A stretch of DNA of 52,277 nt from Fen731 sp964481885 (GTDB lineage: Bacteria > Actinomycetota > Humimicrobiia > Humimicrobiales > Humimicrobiaceae), in the NCBI GenBank assembly GCA_964481885.1, contig CAYZUS010000013.1, positions 1 to 52,277 on the forward strand, written 5' to 3'. The notes under the pieces were generated by a model. It saw only the letters and a list, made by a program, of their open reading frames with translations, ran no database searches and had not been told where the DNA came from. Numbering within the stretch: position 1 is the first letter of the stretch; each line of letters opens with the position of its first letter. Position numbers and translations under genes: made by a program. Below are positions 42,411-50,824 of this stretch, one piece after another.

Positions 42411-42603
42411 AAGCAGGATTACAGGGCAGGATGGTCAGGCATAAATATTATTGACGCTGATAACAGCAGTTAATTTTAAAGCCCGGGCGGAATAGTTTTG
42501 ATTGATTCAATATTTTCTTTATTTAAAGAATGCTGTTAAATGGATGCAGGCATCAAATTATTAAAGTATCCTGTGTCGGGCAATGCTCTGGTGCAGGATG
42601 CTT

Positions 42604-43482
42604 TTAGTTTATGACAGCATTGTCTATGACATCAAGGGCAAGCTGTATCGGGGTATAAACCAGGCCATATACCACGTATATCCCGACAACTTCTCCATCC
42701 TGGTTTATTACAGGGCTTCCACTTTCCCCTCTTTCTGAAGAATCGCCTAGGTTCCTGAATATGCTCAGCTGCTTGTCAATGCTTCCAAGCAAATAATTGT
42801 CTTCTGAAGGCTTGCTGTTTAAATTGCCTGTTACTTTAAGGCCACCGGAAATATTGTCACTGTAAAATACGCCATAGTCATCAAGATTAAAAAAGTCTGC
42901 TTTGTACCCTAAAAGATCGGGATAAACCCATTCCTGGCTGAAGTTTGCCTTGAATTTAAAGGTGCCTTCCTCGCCATAATTGTCATTGACACAATGGCCC
43001 GCAGTAATTATATAGCTTTTACCTTTATAGACTATTTTAAAAGCTGTAAAAGTGTAAGCAGTCTCTTTTGGAGAGGTTGAGCCAATATAGACATTTTTCA
43101 ACAGGTCATTTATATTATTAAGAAGAACCTTTAGCTTTAGGGGATTGCCCTTAAGCCCCGCGAGTTCTTCCTGAAGTTTTGTTATGTCTTCCTGCGCAAG
43201 CGAGTATGCCTTTTGCAGCTCTTCCAACTGCGCTTTTGGAACATAATCAGCGGTAATACTGCCAGTGAGTGCCAGATTTTCTGTTTTTAGAGCTTCGAGT
43301 TCCTGTGAAATTTTTGCCTCTTCAAGGGACAGGTCATTGTGGTCCTTTAAAAGCTGTTCATAATCAGTTTTGCTTACATAATAATCATCAATAATTGAAC
43401 AGGAAGTTATAAATATCACAGACAGGAAAACAGTTATAAGGAGAAATACCTTAAAATACTTTCTATCTTTTAATTGCTTCAT
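42604..43482 (-). CDS. Trypsin-like serine protease lipoprotein with coiled-coil stalk
   Basis: A 292-residue exported protein. The signal peptide ends at ITSC with Cys28. Residues about 35-110 are a coiled coil (LSLEEAKISQELEALKTENL; LEELQKAYSLAQEDITKLQ). The C-terminal half is a chymotrypsin-fold domain with His163 in ITAGHCVND, an Asp at 201-202 (NLDDYGVFY) and Ser254 in RGESGSPVI, so it should be active. It is the last of three leftward genes pspA-GIDE-protease with gaps of 189 and 85 bp. Placement suggests it cleaves a membrane or surface protein during envelope stress. Confidence 0.83.
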   Translation of the reverse strand: MKQLKDRKYFKVFLLITVFLSVIFITSCSIIDDYYVSKTDYEQLLKDHNDLSLEEAKISQELEALKTENLALTGSITADYVPKAQLEELQKAYSLAQEDITKLQEELAGLKGNPLKLKVLLNNINDLLKNVYIGSTSPKETAYTFTAFKIVYKGKSYIITAGHCVNDNYGEEGTFKFKANFSQEWVYPDLLGYKADFFNLDDYGVFYSDNISGGLKVTGNLNSKPSEDNYLLGSIDKQLSIFRNLGDSSERGESGSPVINQDGEVVGIYVVYGLVYTPIQLALDVIDNAVIN

Positions 43483-43567
43483 CTTAAAAATAAAAAACTA
43501 AATCACAGCAAAGCTGCCCATAAATCCGATGCACAGGGGGCTAAAATTTTTTTATGAACTTATCTCT

Positions 43568-44359
43568 CTAACGTACAAATATCATTATGAGTATACCGGC
43601 TATTGCAAGCAATATACCAAATACCAGCGCAACGGTTGCGCCGCTTTTGTTGGAGTTTACTATGTCAGTTTCGTTCCTGACGGATAAGATAAACGGTTTT
43701 TTTTCATCAATGGGCTTGCCCATAAGGATTTTTGCGCCTTCAAGCCATGCATCTCCCATTGCATAAAGCGCCTGCCCAAGCGATATTGTATTTTCAACCA
43801 TTCTGAATCCAAGTGTTCTGGCACCCAAAGGAGAGTAGCTGATGCCATTGAAAAAACTATACTGCCTCATGCTTTCCACCGGTTCAAACTTGTCCAGTGT
43901 CTTTGAAGTATCCAGCTGCAGGCCTGACTGAGAGATGTCAAAATACACTTTTTCGCCTGACTGGGCATCCTGAATTGTTACTATTCCTGAACTTTTCTGG
44001 TTTGTCAGGTGTGATTCTTTTTTTACAAGATGCTGGCTTGCAACACCCTTATCGTCTTTGGTTGTTTCAGTTTCCTCATAAACCTGGTAGAGATCTGAAT
44101 TAAAATATGCAACATTTTTTGCAGAAAAAGGAGCTTTTTCTCCAGACTCAGATCCTGCGGAACCCTTCAGCTCAACAAAATGTCTATAGCCATCCAGCCC
44201 GGCAGCAGCATTATCAGATAATATGCCCTTAAGTTCTGCAATTGGTGTTGTCCGCATAAACTTTATTTCAAGATTCTTACTCTTAATTTTTCGTGGAATA
44301 AAAAGGCCGACAAAAATCCCTGCAGCGATCAATATTCCACCTATTATAAATTGCGCCAT
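43568..44359 (-). CDS. Bacterial GIDE-domain membrane protein (E3 ubiquitin ligase-like fold)
   Basis: A 263-residue protein with one TM helix at each end (about residues 3-22 and 240-262). Between them lies a GIDE-type beta-rich domain: TPIAELKGI, FSAKNVAYFNSDLYQVYEE, SSGIVTIQDAQSGEKVYFDI, NTISLGQALYAMGDAW and KPFILSVRNETD. This matches the domain of mitochondrial MUL1/MAPL and its bacterial relatives. No RING finger is present, so ubiquitin ligase activity is not implied. The domain should lie outside the cytoplasm and may sense membrane state. It lies between pspA and a protease gene. Confidence 0.75.
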   Translation of the reverse strand: MAQFIIGGILIAAGIFVGLFIPRKIKSKNLEIKFMRTTPIAELKGILSDNAAAGLDGYRHFVELKGSAGSESGEKAPFSAKNVAYFNSDLYQVYEETETTKDDKGVASQHLVKKESHLTNQKSSGIVTIQDAQSGEKVYFDISQSGLQLDTSKTLDKFEPVESMRQYSFFNGISYSPLGARTLGFRMVENTISLGQALYAMGDAWLEGAKILMGKPIDEKKPFILSVRNETDIVNSNKSGATVALVFGILLAIAGILIMIFVR

Positions 44360-44577
44360 TGTGCCACCCCTTCATTATTTGGTTATTCTTCAAATGGTCC
44401 ATCTTTTAAATGAGATAATACAGCGCTCGCCAGTTAATAAAACTTTGGCTGATTCTTTTTTTTAAACGAGCCTGTTTATCACTCTTCACTTGCTTTTTCT
44501 TTGAACAATTTCTCTTTTAAGCCACACATTTTACCATCAGCCGGCCGATTATTCTTTGGACATCTCCTCTTTTAGGC
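44358..44577. repeat. Degenerate 55-bp tandem repeat, 4 copies, from pspA 3' end to the GIDE gene start
   Basis: Units are 44523-44577, 44468-44522, 44413-44467 and 44358-44412, each 55 bp. The best-kept part is about 25 bp, on the plus strand roughly CTTTGGACATCTCTCTTTTAAGC, at the right end of each unit. Unit 44523-44577 covers the last codons of pspA (LKEEMSKE and stop). Unit 44358-44412 reaches the start codon of the GIDE gene. The whole spacer thus consists of copies of the pspA end. Confidence 0.75.
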
Positions 44578-45217
44578 GAGCCATTTCATCATTTGCGGCC
44601 GTTTGTTTTTCAAGCTCTACAAAAGGATCATTTTTTTCTGCTTCTATACCGGATACCTCAATTGCCGCATCTGCCTGTGCTTCTTTTTCAGCAATTTTTT
44701 TCTCCATTTTGTCCATCTTTGCAAATGCGCCTGAGCTGTCAAGATTGCCAACTGCACTTGAGACTTCTTTTCGTGCATCCGCAACTTTGTCCCTTGCTAA
44801 AAGCATGGATTGCCTTATTCGGGCTTCTTCCAGTTTCTTTTTTAAAATGTCGACCTGTTCTTTTAATATGCTCAGCTGTCCGGCGATCTCAGTGTGGATT
44901 TTCTCATACTGTTTTACACTTTCATCAGCTTTAAGCTTGCTGTCGACTGCTTTTTTTGCAAGTTCCTCATTATTGGACTTTAATGCACTTTTAGCACGGT
45001 CTTCCCACAGCTTGGACTCTGCTTTTGATTCTTCAAGCTGCTTGAGCATCTGCCTTTCACTGGCCATAACTGAGCCCAGCCCCTGCACAGCGCCCTGAAG
45101 CTGTTCTTCCATATCGATTATTATTTGCTTTACCATTTTTTCAGGGTCTTCGGCCCTGTCAATAAGGTCGTTGATATTTGCTTTAAGCAGGTCTGTAAGT
45201 CTTGCAAAAATTGCCAT
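44549..45217 (-). CDS. pspA: PspA/IM30 phage-shock protein
   Basis: A 222-residue, almost wholly helical ESCRT-III-like protein that coats and repairs damaged inner membrane. FARLTDLLKANINDLIDRAEDPEKMVKQIIIDMEEQLQGA is the amphipathic helix and first hairpin. Long Lys/Glu/Ala/Gln-rich helices follow to residue 195, with AEKNDPFVELEKQ at the end. Length matches the family. It is the first gene of a leftward set with the GIDE protein and a trypsin-like protease. GGAGG lies upstream of the ATG. Confidence 0.93.
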   Translation of the reverse strand: MAIFARLTDLLKANINDLIDRAEDPEKMVKQIIIDMEEQLQGAVQGLGSVMASERQMLKQLEESKAESKLWEDRAKSALKSNNEELAKKAVDSKLKADESVKQYEKIHTEIAGQLSILKEQVDILKKKLEEARIRQSMLLARDKVADARKEVSSAVGNLDSSGAFAKMDKMEKKIAEKEAQADAAIEVSGIEAEKNDPFVELEKQTAANDEMARLKEEMSKE

Positions 45218-45431
45218 TTCATTTGCCTCCGTTTTATAGTCTTATTAATAATTGAAAGCTTATAATTACACAAATAATAAACCATATCTTAATAACTTTC
45301 AAAAATTATTAATAGAATTTTTTATGTTTTCTAATTTTTTTAAATAATAGTTACAAATCAACAGATTTTTGATTTAAAATGAATATTAAAGGCAATTTTT
45401 AAACAGTAAGACAAATCACTGGCAACAAAAA

Positions 45432-45953
45432 ATGAAGTACTTCAGCAATAAGGATATAATCGAATATTTTTACAGCAACTATACAAAAGCCGACGGGCTC
45501 TGGTTCTTGAAGGTAGAGGAGCTTTATGGATTTGACAAGGCGCTTGAGATTGACAAGGAAGTGTGGAAAGTTATTCCAAAGCTTCAGGCAAGATTTATAA
45601 AGAAAAGATTACTGGAAGCGATGCACGAAAATGGCAATACTGATGTCCCTGCAATAAAAACACTTCTTTTTGAAGCATTAAAAATAAAACTCTCGCTTGA
45701 CAGATTTAAATTTAAAGTCTCAAAAAGTAAAAGCGGTATCAGTTTAAGGATTTCCCAATGCCCATGGTACGAAGTAATGATAAAAGCAAAAAGAGAAATC
45801 TTCTCTGAAAAAATAGGCGCAGCTATCTGCAATAATGAGTATTCAGCATTTATAGCCGAATTCTGTCCTGGCGCCGGGATAGATATAAGCAACAGGCTTT
45901 GCAGCGGAAACAGCAGCTGTATCTTTAAATTTGATCTTGGAACCCCATACTGA
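45432..45953 (+). CDS. DUF6125-like conserved protein, Cys-rich C-terminus
   Basis: A 173-residue protein. YTKADGLWFLKVEELYGFDKALEIDKEVWKVIPKLQAR is the conserved helical N-terminus seen in DUF6125 proteins of anaerobes, which are related to the L-2-amino-thiazoline-4-carboxylate hydrolase-like group. The C-terminal half has ISQCPWYEVM, GAAICNNEYSAFIAEFCPG and LCSGNSSCIFKF, so four or more Cys may bind a metal. The function is unknown. It is divergent from pspA and convergent with ackA. Confidence 0.7.
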   Translation: MKYFSNKDIIEYFYSNYTKADGLWFLKVEELYGFDKALEIDKEVWKVIPKLQARFIKKRLLEAMHENGNTDVPAIKTLLFEALKIKLSLDRFKFKVSKSKSGISLRISQCPWYEVMIKAKREIFSEKIGAAICNNEYSAFIAEFCPGAGIDISNRLCSGNSSCIFKFDLGTPY

Positions 45954-46243
45954 CATCCTGCATATAACAATTCATTGTTATTAAAAAATTACTTTTAACC
46001 CGGATACAGTCAAAGACTTTTACGCAGGCGAATTTTTCTTCAAAATTGCTGAGTTTTAAATCTTCCGCTTTCGGCCATATCTGTTGTTTTTTTACCTGGT
46101 CTTTTTAGCCCGAACAAAAGGCTTTGAATTTCTGTTCCTATGCTGACGCTAATGCCGACGTCACCCCTAAACCATGGATTTGCCGAACTGTTAACTGTTT
46201 CCCCGTTCCTGAGTGCAAACTCAAAGCTCACAACGAGCCTGAC

Positions 46244-47446
46244 TTAGCTTTTTACCAGATTATATGTTTCTCTGGCGATAATAAGTTCTTCATCGACTTT
46301 CACAATGCAGACTGGAACTTTGGAACCGGCTGAAGATATCAGTCTCTCACCCAGTTTGTCGTTGTTGTTTATTTCTTTATCAAGGCTTATACCCAGATAA
46401 CTTAAGTCCGAGAGGGTATTTTCCCTCATCATCGGAGAATTTTCCCCAATGCCTCCACCGAAAATAATAAGGTCGACTCCATCCATAACAGCAGCGTAAG
46501 AGCCAATATATTTTTTTATCCTGTAGCAATAGGATTCAAAAGCGCGGATACAATCAGGATCATTCTCCCTGACGCCTTTCTGAATGCTGACAAAATCAGA
46601 ATATTTTTTTGAAAGGCCAAATATGCCGGATTTCTTGTTAATGATACTGTCTATCTCTTTATAGCCGAGATTTTCCTTGCACATCAGATATGTCAGTATG
46701 GCAGGGTCCATGTCCCCACTCCTTGTAGACATTATAAGACCTTCAGCCGGAGTAAATCCCATAGATGTGTCGATACTTATACCGTTTTTAACTGCTGTTA
46801 TTGAGGATCCTCCGCCAAGCATCATTACAATTATCCTGATGTCTTTGGGGTCTTTCCCTATCATGGCCGCACCTGTTTCAATCATATAAGTATATGCTAT
46901 TCCGTGAAAACCATATTTTCTTATACTGTATTTTTCATAGTATTCATAAGGAATACCATACAGAAACGCTTTGGGTGGCATGTTCTTGTGGAAAATATTA
47001 TCAAATATTCCGACATTTATGGTATCTTTGCCAAAAACATCAATGGAAACTTCTATCCCGGTTAAATTAGGGGGGTTATGAAGAGGAGCCAAATCAATGC
47101 ACTCTTTAACGGTTTGTACCATTTGGCTGTCAATGACTACATGGCAGTTTACCCTGTCACCGATATTTACAATCCTGTGGCCCACTGCATATATTTCTTT
47201 TTTGTCCTTAATGACCCCTGTTTTGGAATCAGTTAATTTATCGATAATAAAATTAAGTCCGGCTTTATGATCTGCAATACGTATATTATCCAAATTAACA
47301 GTTTCCAGGTTTGTTTTAAAACTGATAAGAGATTTGTCAAAGCCTATGTTTTCTATTTTGCCGCTTGCAATTACGCCCTCGTCAGGCATCTTGTAAAGTT
47401 TGAATTTTATTGAAGTTGAGCCTGAATTGATTGTCAGAATGTTCAT
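46244..47446 (-). CDS. ackA: Acetate kinase
   Basis: A 400-residue ASKHA kinase making ATP and acetate from acetyl phosphate. ILTINSGSTSIKFKLY is the phosphate 1 site. AVGHRIVNIGD, HNPPNLTGIEV, GFHGIAYTYM, MLGGGSSITAVKNGISIDTS, GLIMSTRSGDMDPAI (conserved Arg-Ser-Gly-Asp) and LIIFGGGIGENSP follow in family order. It is somewhat divergent: 'AVGHRVVHGG' reads AVGHRIVNIGD here. It is divergently oriented from a phosphotransacetylase gene 307 bp away, so the pair forms the acetate fermentation branch. Confidence 0.92.
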   Translation of the reverse strand: MNILTINSGSTSIKFKLYKMPDEGVIASGKIENIGFDKSLISFKTNLETVNLDNIRIADHKAGLNFIIDKLTDSKTGVIKDKKEIYAVGHRIVNIGDRVNCHVVIDSQMVQTVKECIDLAPLHNPPNLTGIEVSIDVFGKDTINVGIFDNIFHKNMPPKAFLYGIPYEYYEKYSIRKYGFHGIAYTYMIETGAAMIGKDPKDIRIIVMMLGGGSSITAVKNGISIDTSMGFTPAEGLIMSTRSGDMDPAILTYLMCKENLGYKEIDSIINKKSGIFGLSKKYSDFVSIQKGVRENDPDCIRAFESYCYRIKKYIGSYAAVMDGVDLIIFGGGIGENSPMMRENTLSDLSYLGISLDKEINNNDKLGERLISSAGSKVPVCIVKVDEELIIARETYNLVKS

Positions 47447-47504
47447 TTTTTTATCCCTGTCTTTTATTTTTTTGATGTCTTGTCAACTTATTTACCTTAA
47501 AACC

Positions 47505-47538
47505 AAGCTTGAGTTTTGAATAAATAACAGTCAAGCTT
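47505..47538. promoter_or_regulatory. 8-bp inverted repeat in the ackA-pta divergent spacer
   Basis: AAGCTTGA (47505-47512) and TCAAGCTT (47531-47538) are perfect inverted copies 26 bp apart (left end to left end), in the 307-bp spacer between the divergent ackA and pta genes. This could be a regulator site controlling both. The rest of the spacer is AT-rich without a gene. TATAAT at 47684-47689 is a possible pta -10. Confidence 0.45.
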
Positions 47539-47753
47539 TAAAAAATTTTTGCAGGCAAAAAAACTGATTATTTTTTTAAAATAGATTTTTGCCCCCGCAG
47601 AAGTATACAATGTTTTGAAAAATTTTGAAAAGGCAATTTTACCGGAAAGATAATTATTTATTAAGTTTTTGAAAATTTAAATATATAATGTATCAGTTTA
47701 TTATTTATATGTGCCTGACCGAAAGGCGGGCTATTTTATAAGGGAGGTTTACT

Positions 47754-48797
47754 TTGACTACTGGCACATCGAAAAAAAGCATGACAGAAACAATGGTTGA
47801 TTTGGCAGGCACTATTGAAAGAAAAATAGTTTTCAGCGATGGAAATGATATCAGGCTTGTAAAAGCCCTTGATTATTTCAAGGATCATAATAAAAGCACA
47901 TTTACTCTTATTGGAAACAAAAATGAAATAATCCAAAAACTGGGTGAAGCGGGCCTTAAAGATAATGCAAGATTTTCTATTTTTGACCCTGCTGATTCTG
48001 ACAGGAAAGCAGAATATACAGATATAATAAAAAGTGCATTTGAAAAAAGAGGCAAAGAAGTAACCCAGCCGGAAATAAATGATATGCTTTTAAATAATTC
48101 GTGTATTGCTGCAATCAAGCTAAAAAACAGTGAAGCTGATTGTGCAGTCGGCGGTTCGATAAGTTCCACTGGGGACCTTCTGAAAGCTGTTATAAAAGTG
48201 CTCGGAATGGCTAAGGGCAGAAAATTCCTGAGCAGTTCAATGTTTATGGAAGTACCTGACTGCCGGTATGGACTTGATGGTAAATTTTTTGTTTCCGATC
48301 CAGCAATAATTCCCAAACCTAATAAAGAGCAGCTTCTTGATATGACACTTTCAACATACGATACCGCCAAACCTTTTTTTGGGGACAAAATTGTAGTTGC
48401 TCTCCTGTCTTATTCAACAAAGGGCAGCGCCCAAAGTGAAGAAATAGACATGATAAGGGAAGTCGCTGTGCTTGCAAAACAGCTAAAACCTGAAATGGTA
48501 ATAGATGGAGAAATGCAGTTTGATGCCGCAATAGTACCTGATGTATGTTTGAAAAAAGCTCCGAGCAGCCCTGTAAAAGGAATGGCTAATGTCCTTATTT
48601 TCCCCGATTTAAATGCTGCCAATATCGGTTATAAAATTATCCAGAGGCTTGCAAAAGCAAGCGTTTGCGGCCCTATCGTCCAGGGAGCTGCAAAACCGTT
48701 TAATGACTTGTCAAGAGGATGTACAGTAGATGAGATCATAGCACTTACAGCAATGGCGCTTATTCAGCGAAAAAGTATGGAAGAAGATATCCTTTGA
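47754..48797 (+). CDS. Phosphate acetyltransferase-family protein (PTA/PTB)
   Basis: A 347-residue acyltransferase that exchanges CoA and phosphate on an acyl group. The start is TTG 47754 with AGGGAGG (47741-47747) 6 nt upstream. IERKIVFSDGNDIRLVKAL, CAVGGSISSTGDLLKAVIKVL, FFVSDPAIIPKP, VALLSYSTKGSAQSEEIDMI, VIDGEMQFDAAIVPDV and ANVLIFPDLNAANIGYKIIQRLA are typical PTA strands and the CoA/Ser-Asp site. It likely makes acetyl phosphate for AckA, although a related acyl substrate (propionyl, butyryl) is possible. A strong terminator follows. Confidence 0.9.
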   Translation: MTTGTSKKSMTETMVDLAGTIERKIVFSDGNDIRLVKALDYFKDHNKSTFTLIGNKNEIIQKLGEAGLKDNARFSIFDPADSDRKAEYTDIIKSAFEKRGKEVTQPEINDMLLNNSCIAAIKLKNSEADCAVGGSISSTGDLLKAVIKVLGMAKGRKFLSSSMFMEVPDCRYGLDGKFFVSDPAIIPKPNKEQLLDMTLSTYDTAKPFFGDKIVVALLSYSTKGSAQSEEIDMIREVAVLAKQLKPEMVIDGEMQFDAAIVPDVCLKKAPSSPVKGMANVLIFPDLNAANIGYKIIQRLAKASVCGPIVQGAAKPFNDLSRGCTVDEIIALTAMALIQRKSMEEDIL

Positions 48798-48850
48798 TAA
48801 AGTAACTTTACAGAAAAAGTTTAAATAATATTCTGGTGCAGAATTATGTA

Positions 48851-48887
48851 ATGGACCCCGGTGGTAAACACCAGGGTCCATTTTTTT
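48851..48887 (+). terminator. Strong intrinsic terminator after the phosphotransacetylase gene
   Basis: ATGGACCC (48851-48858) pairs with GGGTCCAT (48874-48881), and GGTG/CACC continues the stem inside with a short loop. Seven T residues begin at 48881. It lies about 55 bp after the stop. Confidence 0.92.
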
Positions 48888-48921
48888 GGCGCTCTGCTAT
48901 CTGCCAAAATAAGCTATTAGT

Positions 48922-48964
48922 AATATTTATTCTTGGTTTAAAGTATACAAGAATAATAAATATT
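48922..48964. other. AT-rich long inverted repeat
   Basis: AATATTTATTCTTG (48922-48935) pairs with CAAGAATAATAAATATT (48948-48964), the stem broken only by a 3-nt bulge, with a 12-nt loop. It lies between the terminator and the integrase remnant and may be the edge of a mobile element. The rest of 48798-49139 has no gene. Confidence 0.6.
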
Positions 48965-49139
48965 TTTCATGAGAAATAAAAGGCGGGATATCTACTACTG
49001 TGTTTTACGGGAGAGCTGTTTAATCTTATCTCGTAGCGGAGGTCAGTGCGTATTAGCCTGGTATCGGTATGGCAGCGTTGCAAAAGAAATTTTTCGTTTC
49101 TGCAAGATCATTGCAGTCACCAGCTAAAAAAATATCAAG

Positions 49140-49259
49140 CTATAGAAATCCCTTGAATGATTTCATGCCGTTTTCTACATCAATGTTGGTCAGGGTGATG
49201 TAAATGGTGGCGGTGCTGATGTCGGAGTGGCCGAGGATTCGGCGGAGGGTTTCAAGATC
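49140..49259 (-). pseudogene. C-terminal fragment of a tyrosine recombinase (integrase)
   Basis: The minus strand reads DLETLRRILGHSDISTATIY, then ITLTNIDVENGMKSFKGFL and a stop. This is the end of a phage-type integrase with the LGH (conserved His) and the catalytic Tyr in TATIY. It is closed upstream by an in-frame TAA (49260-49262), so only 39 residues survive and the rest of the gene is gone. The local DNA is richer in G+C than its surroundings, suggesting an outside origin. It marks an old insertion or excision between pta and the ATPase gene. Confidence 0.85.
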
Positions 49260-49331
49260 TTACAGAAAGAGAAACACATTATACCTGATTAATAGCGAAC
49301 CACGATTCATTAATGTATCCACGCTTAAAGA

Positions 49332-50699
49332 TTAAGTCCTTTCTTTAAAAAATACTCTTCCGTTTAAAATTAACCAAACCCATAATGGTATAAACTCTAT
49401 AGTTTTTCCTTCTACTTCTTTCCTGGTAAAATAATTTTTGGTAAGTATCACTCCCCTGTTTAATTTGAATTCTTTCAAACCTTCAAGTAAGCCCTCTATT
49501 TCCCTATCGTGCGGCTCATCTGTATAGGAAACATTATATAAAGACAAATTAGGATTAAGAACTGCAAAATCTACTTCTCGCTTCCCCTTCCAGTAAGATA
49601 TCGCCAAATTATTCCTTTTAAGCTCCAAGAAAGTTACATTTTCGGCACACTGCCCTAAATCCGGTCTAAGTTGTGCAGTATTAAAGTTACGCAATCCATT
49701 ATCAACTACATAAATTTTTCTGGGTCTTTGGATATCCTGTGTTACTTTGGTTTTATAGGAAAAATATGTGCTTTCAAAGAATAAGTAAGCTTTTGTAAAA
49801 TATTGTAGATAATTTTTAACTGTGTCTACCGACAACTTATTGGGCTTACTTAGACTACTTAAAGTATGAGTTTTAGTAAAATCAGAAAGTATCTGCAACC
49901 CCAATAATTCAATATCTCTCGCGTTTCGAAGATTGTTAGGTATTAATACGTCACGGGTAATGCTATCTCGATAATACCCGGAGGCTATTGCTCTTTTTTC
50001 AGTTTCATTTTTAGCAAGAACTATTTCCGGATATCCCCCCTCATACAAATAATTGCCAAGGTGGTGGAGAATGGGTATTTGACGGCTATAATTTAAGTCC
50101 CATATAGACTGTGCTGTCGCCTTTCCTCTAACCTCTACATTATGAACCAGCAGGTATTCATAAAAGTTAAATGGATACACTTCTATCTGGACATTTCGGC
50201 CTGTCAAAACTTCCGCGCTCTCTGATTCTATGAGCGACCTGCGGGATCCGGAAATAAGAAACTTTATGTTTTCCCTTCGCTCATACCGGCTGCCTATCCA
50301 GCGGTTAAAGTCCTTAATCCCCTGTATTTCGTCTAAGAAGAGATACACCCTGCCTTGAGGATTGTAGTGTTCAAGATAATAAGTATAAAGTGATTCCAGA
50401 AGATCAGCTCCAAGTTTGAGATATTGGCTCACTTGCATATCTTCCAAAAACAGATAAACAACATTCTGGGGCGGGACTTTTTGCTCCTCTATCAGCCAGC
50501 CGGCCAGCTGTTGCATAATAACTGATTTGCCGGCATGCCGAACGCCTGTCAGAATCACTGTGTGGCGTATATCTATAAGCTCTTTAAGCGTTTTTAAATA
50601 CTTCTCTCGAGGTATTGTCCCCTTCCAGGCGCCACGATTAACATCCTCAAAGTGAGGATTCCAGTCAGTTATTAATTTTTCTAAAACTGTAGTTTGCAT
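49332..50699 (-). CDS. AAA ATPase with DUF4143 domain
   Basis: A 455-residue P-loop protein of the AAA_14/DUF4143 group. Walker A GVRHAGKS is at residues 52-59, Walker B VYLFLDEIQ near 118-126, and sensor SGSRRSL near 160. A winged-helix-like middle follows (LSSLSKPNKLSVDTVKNYLQ). The DUF4143 nuclease-like end has ENVTFLELKRNN, YWKGKREVDFAV and GVILTKNYF. These are abundant accessory genes of unknown role, often near mobile elements. It stands beside an integrase remnant. It is complete and has a normal start. Confidence 0.9.
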   Translation of the reverse strand: MQTTVLEKLITDWNPHFEDVNRGAWKGTIPREKYLKTLKELIDIRHTVILTGVRHAGKSVIMQQLAGWLIEEQKVPPQNVVYLFLEDMQVSQYLKLGADLLESLYTYYLEHYNPQGRVYLFLDEIQGIKDFNRWIGSRYERRENIKFLISGSRRSLIESESAEVLTGRNVQIEVYPFNFYEYLLVHNVEVRGKATAQSIWDLNYSRQIPILHHLGNYLYEGGYPEIVLAKNETEKRAIASGYYRDSITRDVLIPNNLRNARDIELLGLQILSDFTKTHTLSSLSKPNKLSVDTVKNYLQYFTKAYLFFESTYFSYKTKVTQDIQRPRKIYVVDNGLRNFNTAQLRPDLGQCAENVTFLELKRNNLAISYWKGKREVDFAVLNPNLSLYNVSYTDEPHDREIEGLLEGLKEFKLNRGVILTKNYFTRKEVEGKTIEFIPLWVWLILNGRVFFKERT

Positions 50700-50824
50700 A
50701 TAGTGTAGTTTATATTAATTAGCTATAACCGTCAAGTATAATCTAAGGTTCTAATATATATGACCATGATAACGGGAATTTTCGCATCAGTGTCTCGGAA
50801 ATACAAAGTTATCGATGTTGACCT

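Noticed and set aside
46040..46231. Open frame of 63 codons just after ackA on the minus strand (GTG start)
   Set aside because: No ribosome binding site and no resemblance to a known family. It may be a gene fragment but I cannot support it.
47701..47753. GCCT/AGGC hairpin before pta as a riboswitch
   Set aside because: Only four base pairs and no recognisable conserved riboswitch core.
48990..49139. tRNA or structured RNA near the integrase remnant
   Set aside because: I looked for a cloverleaf and a GGTTCGA-type T loop as an attachment site and found none.
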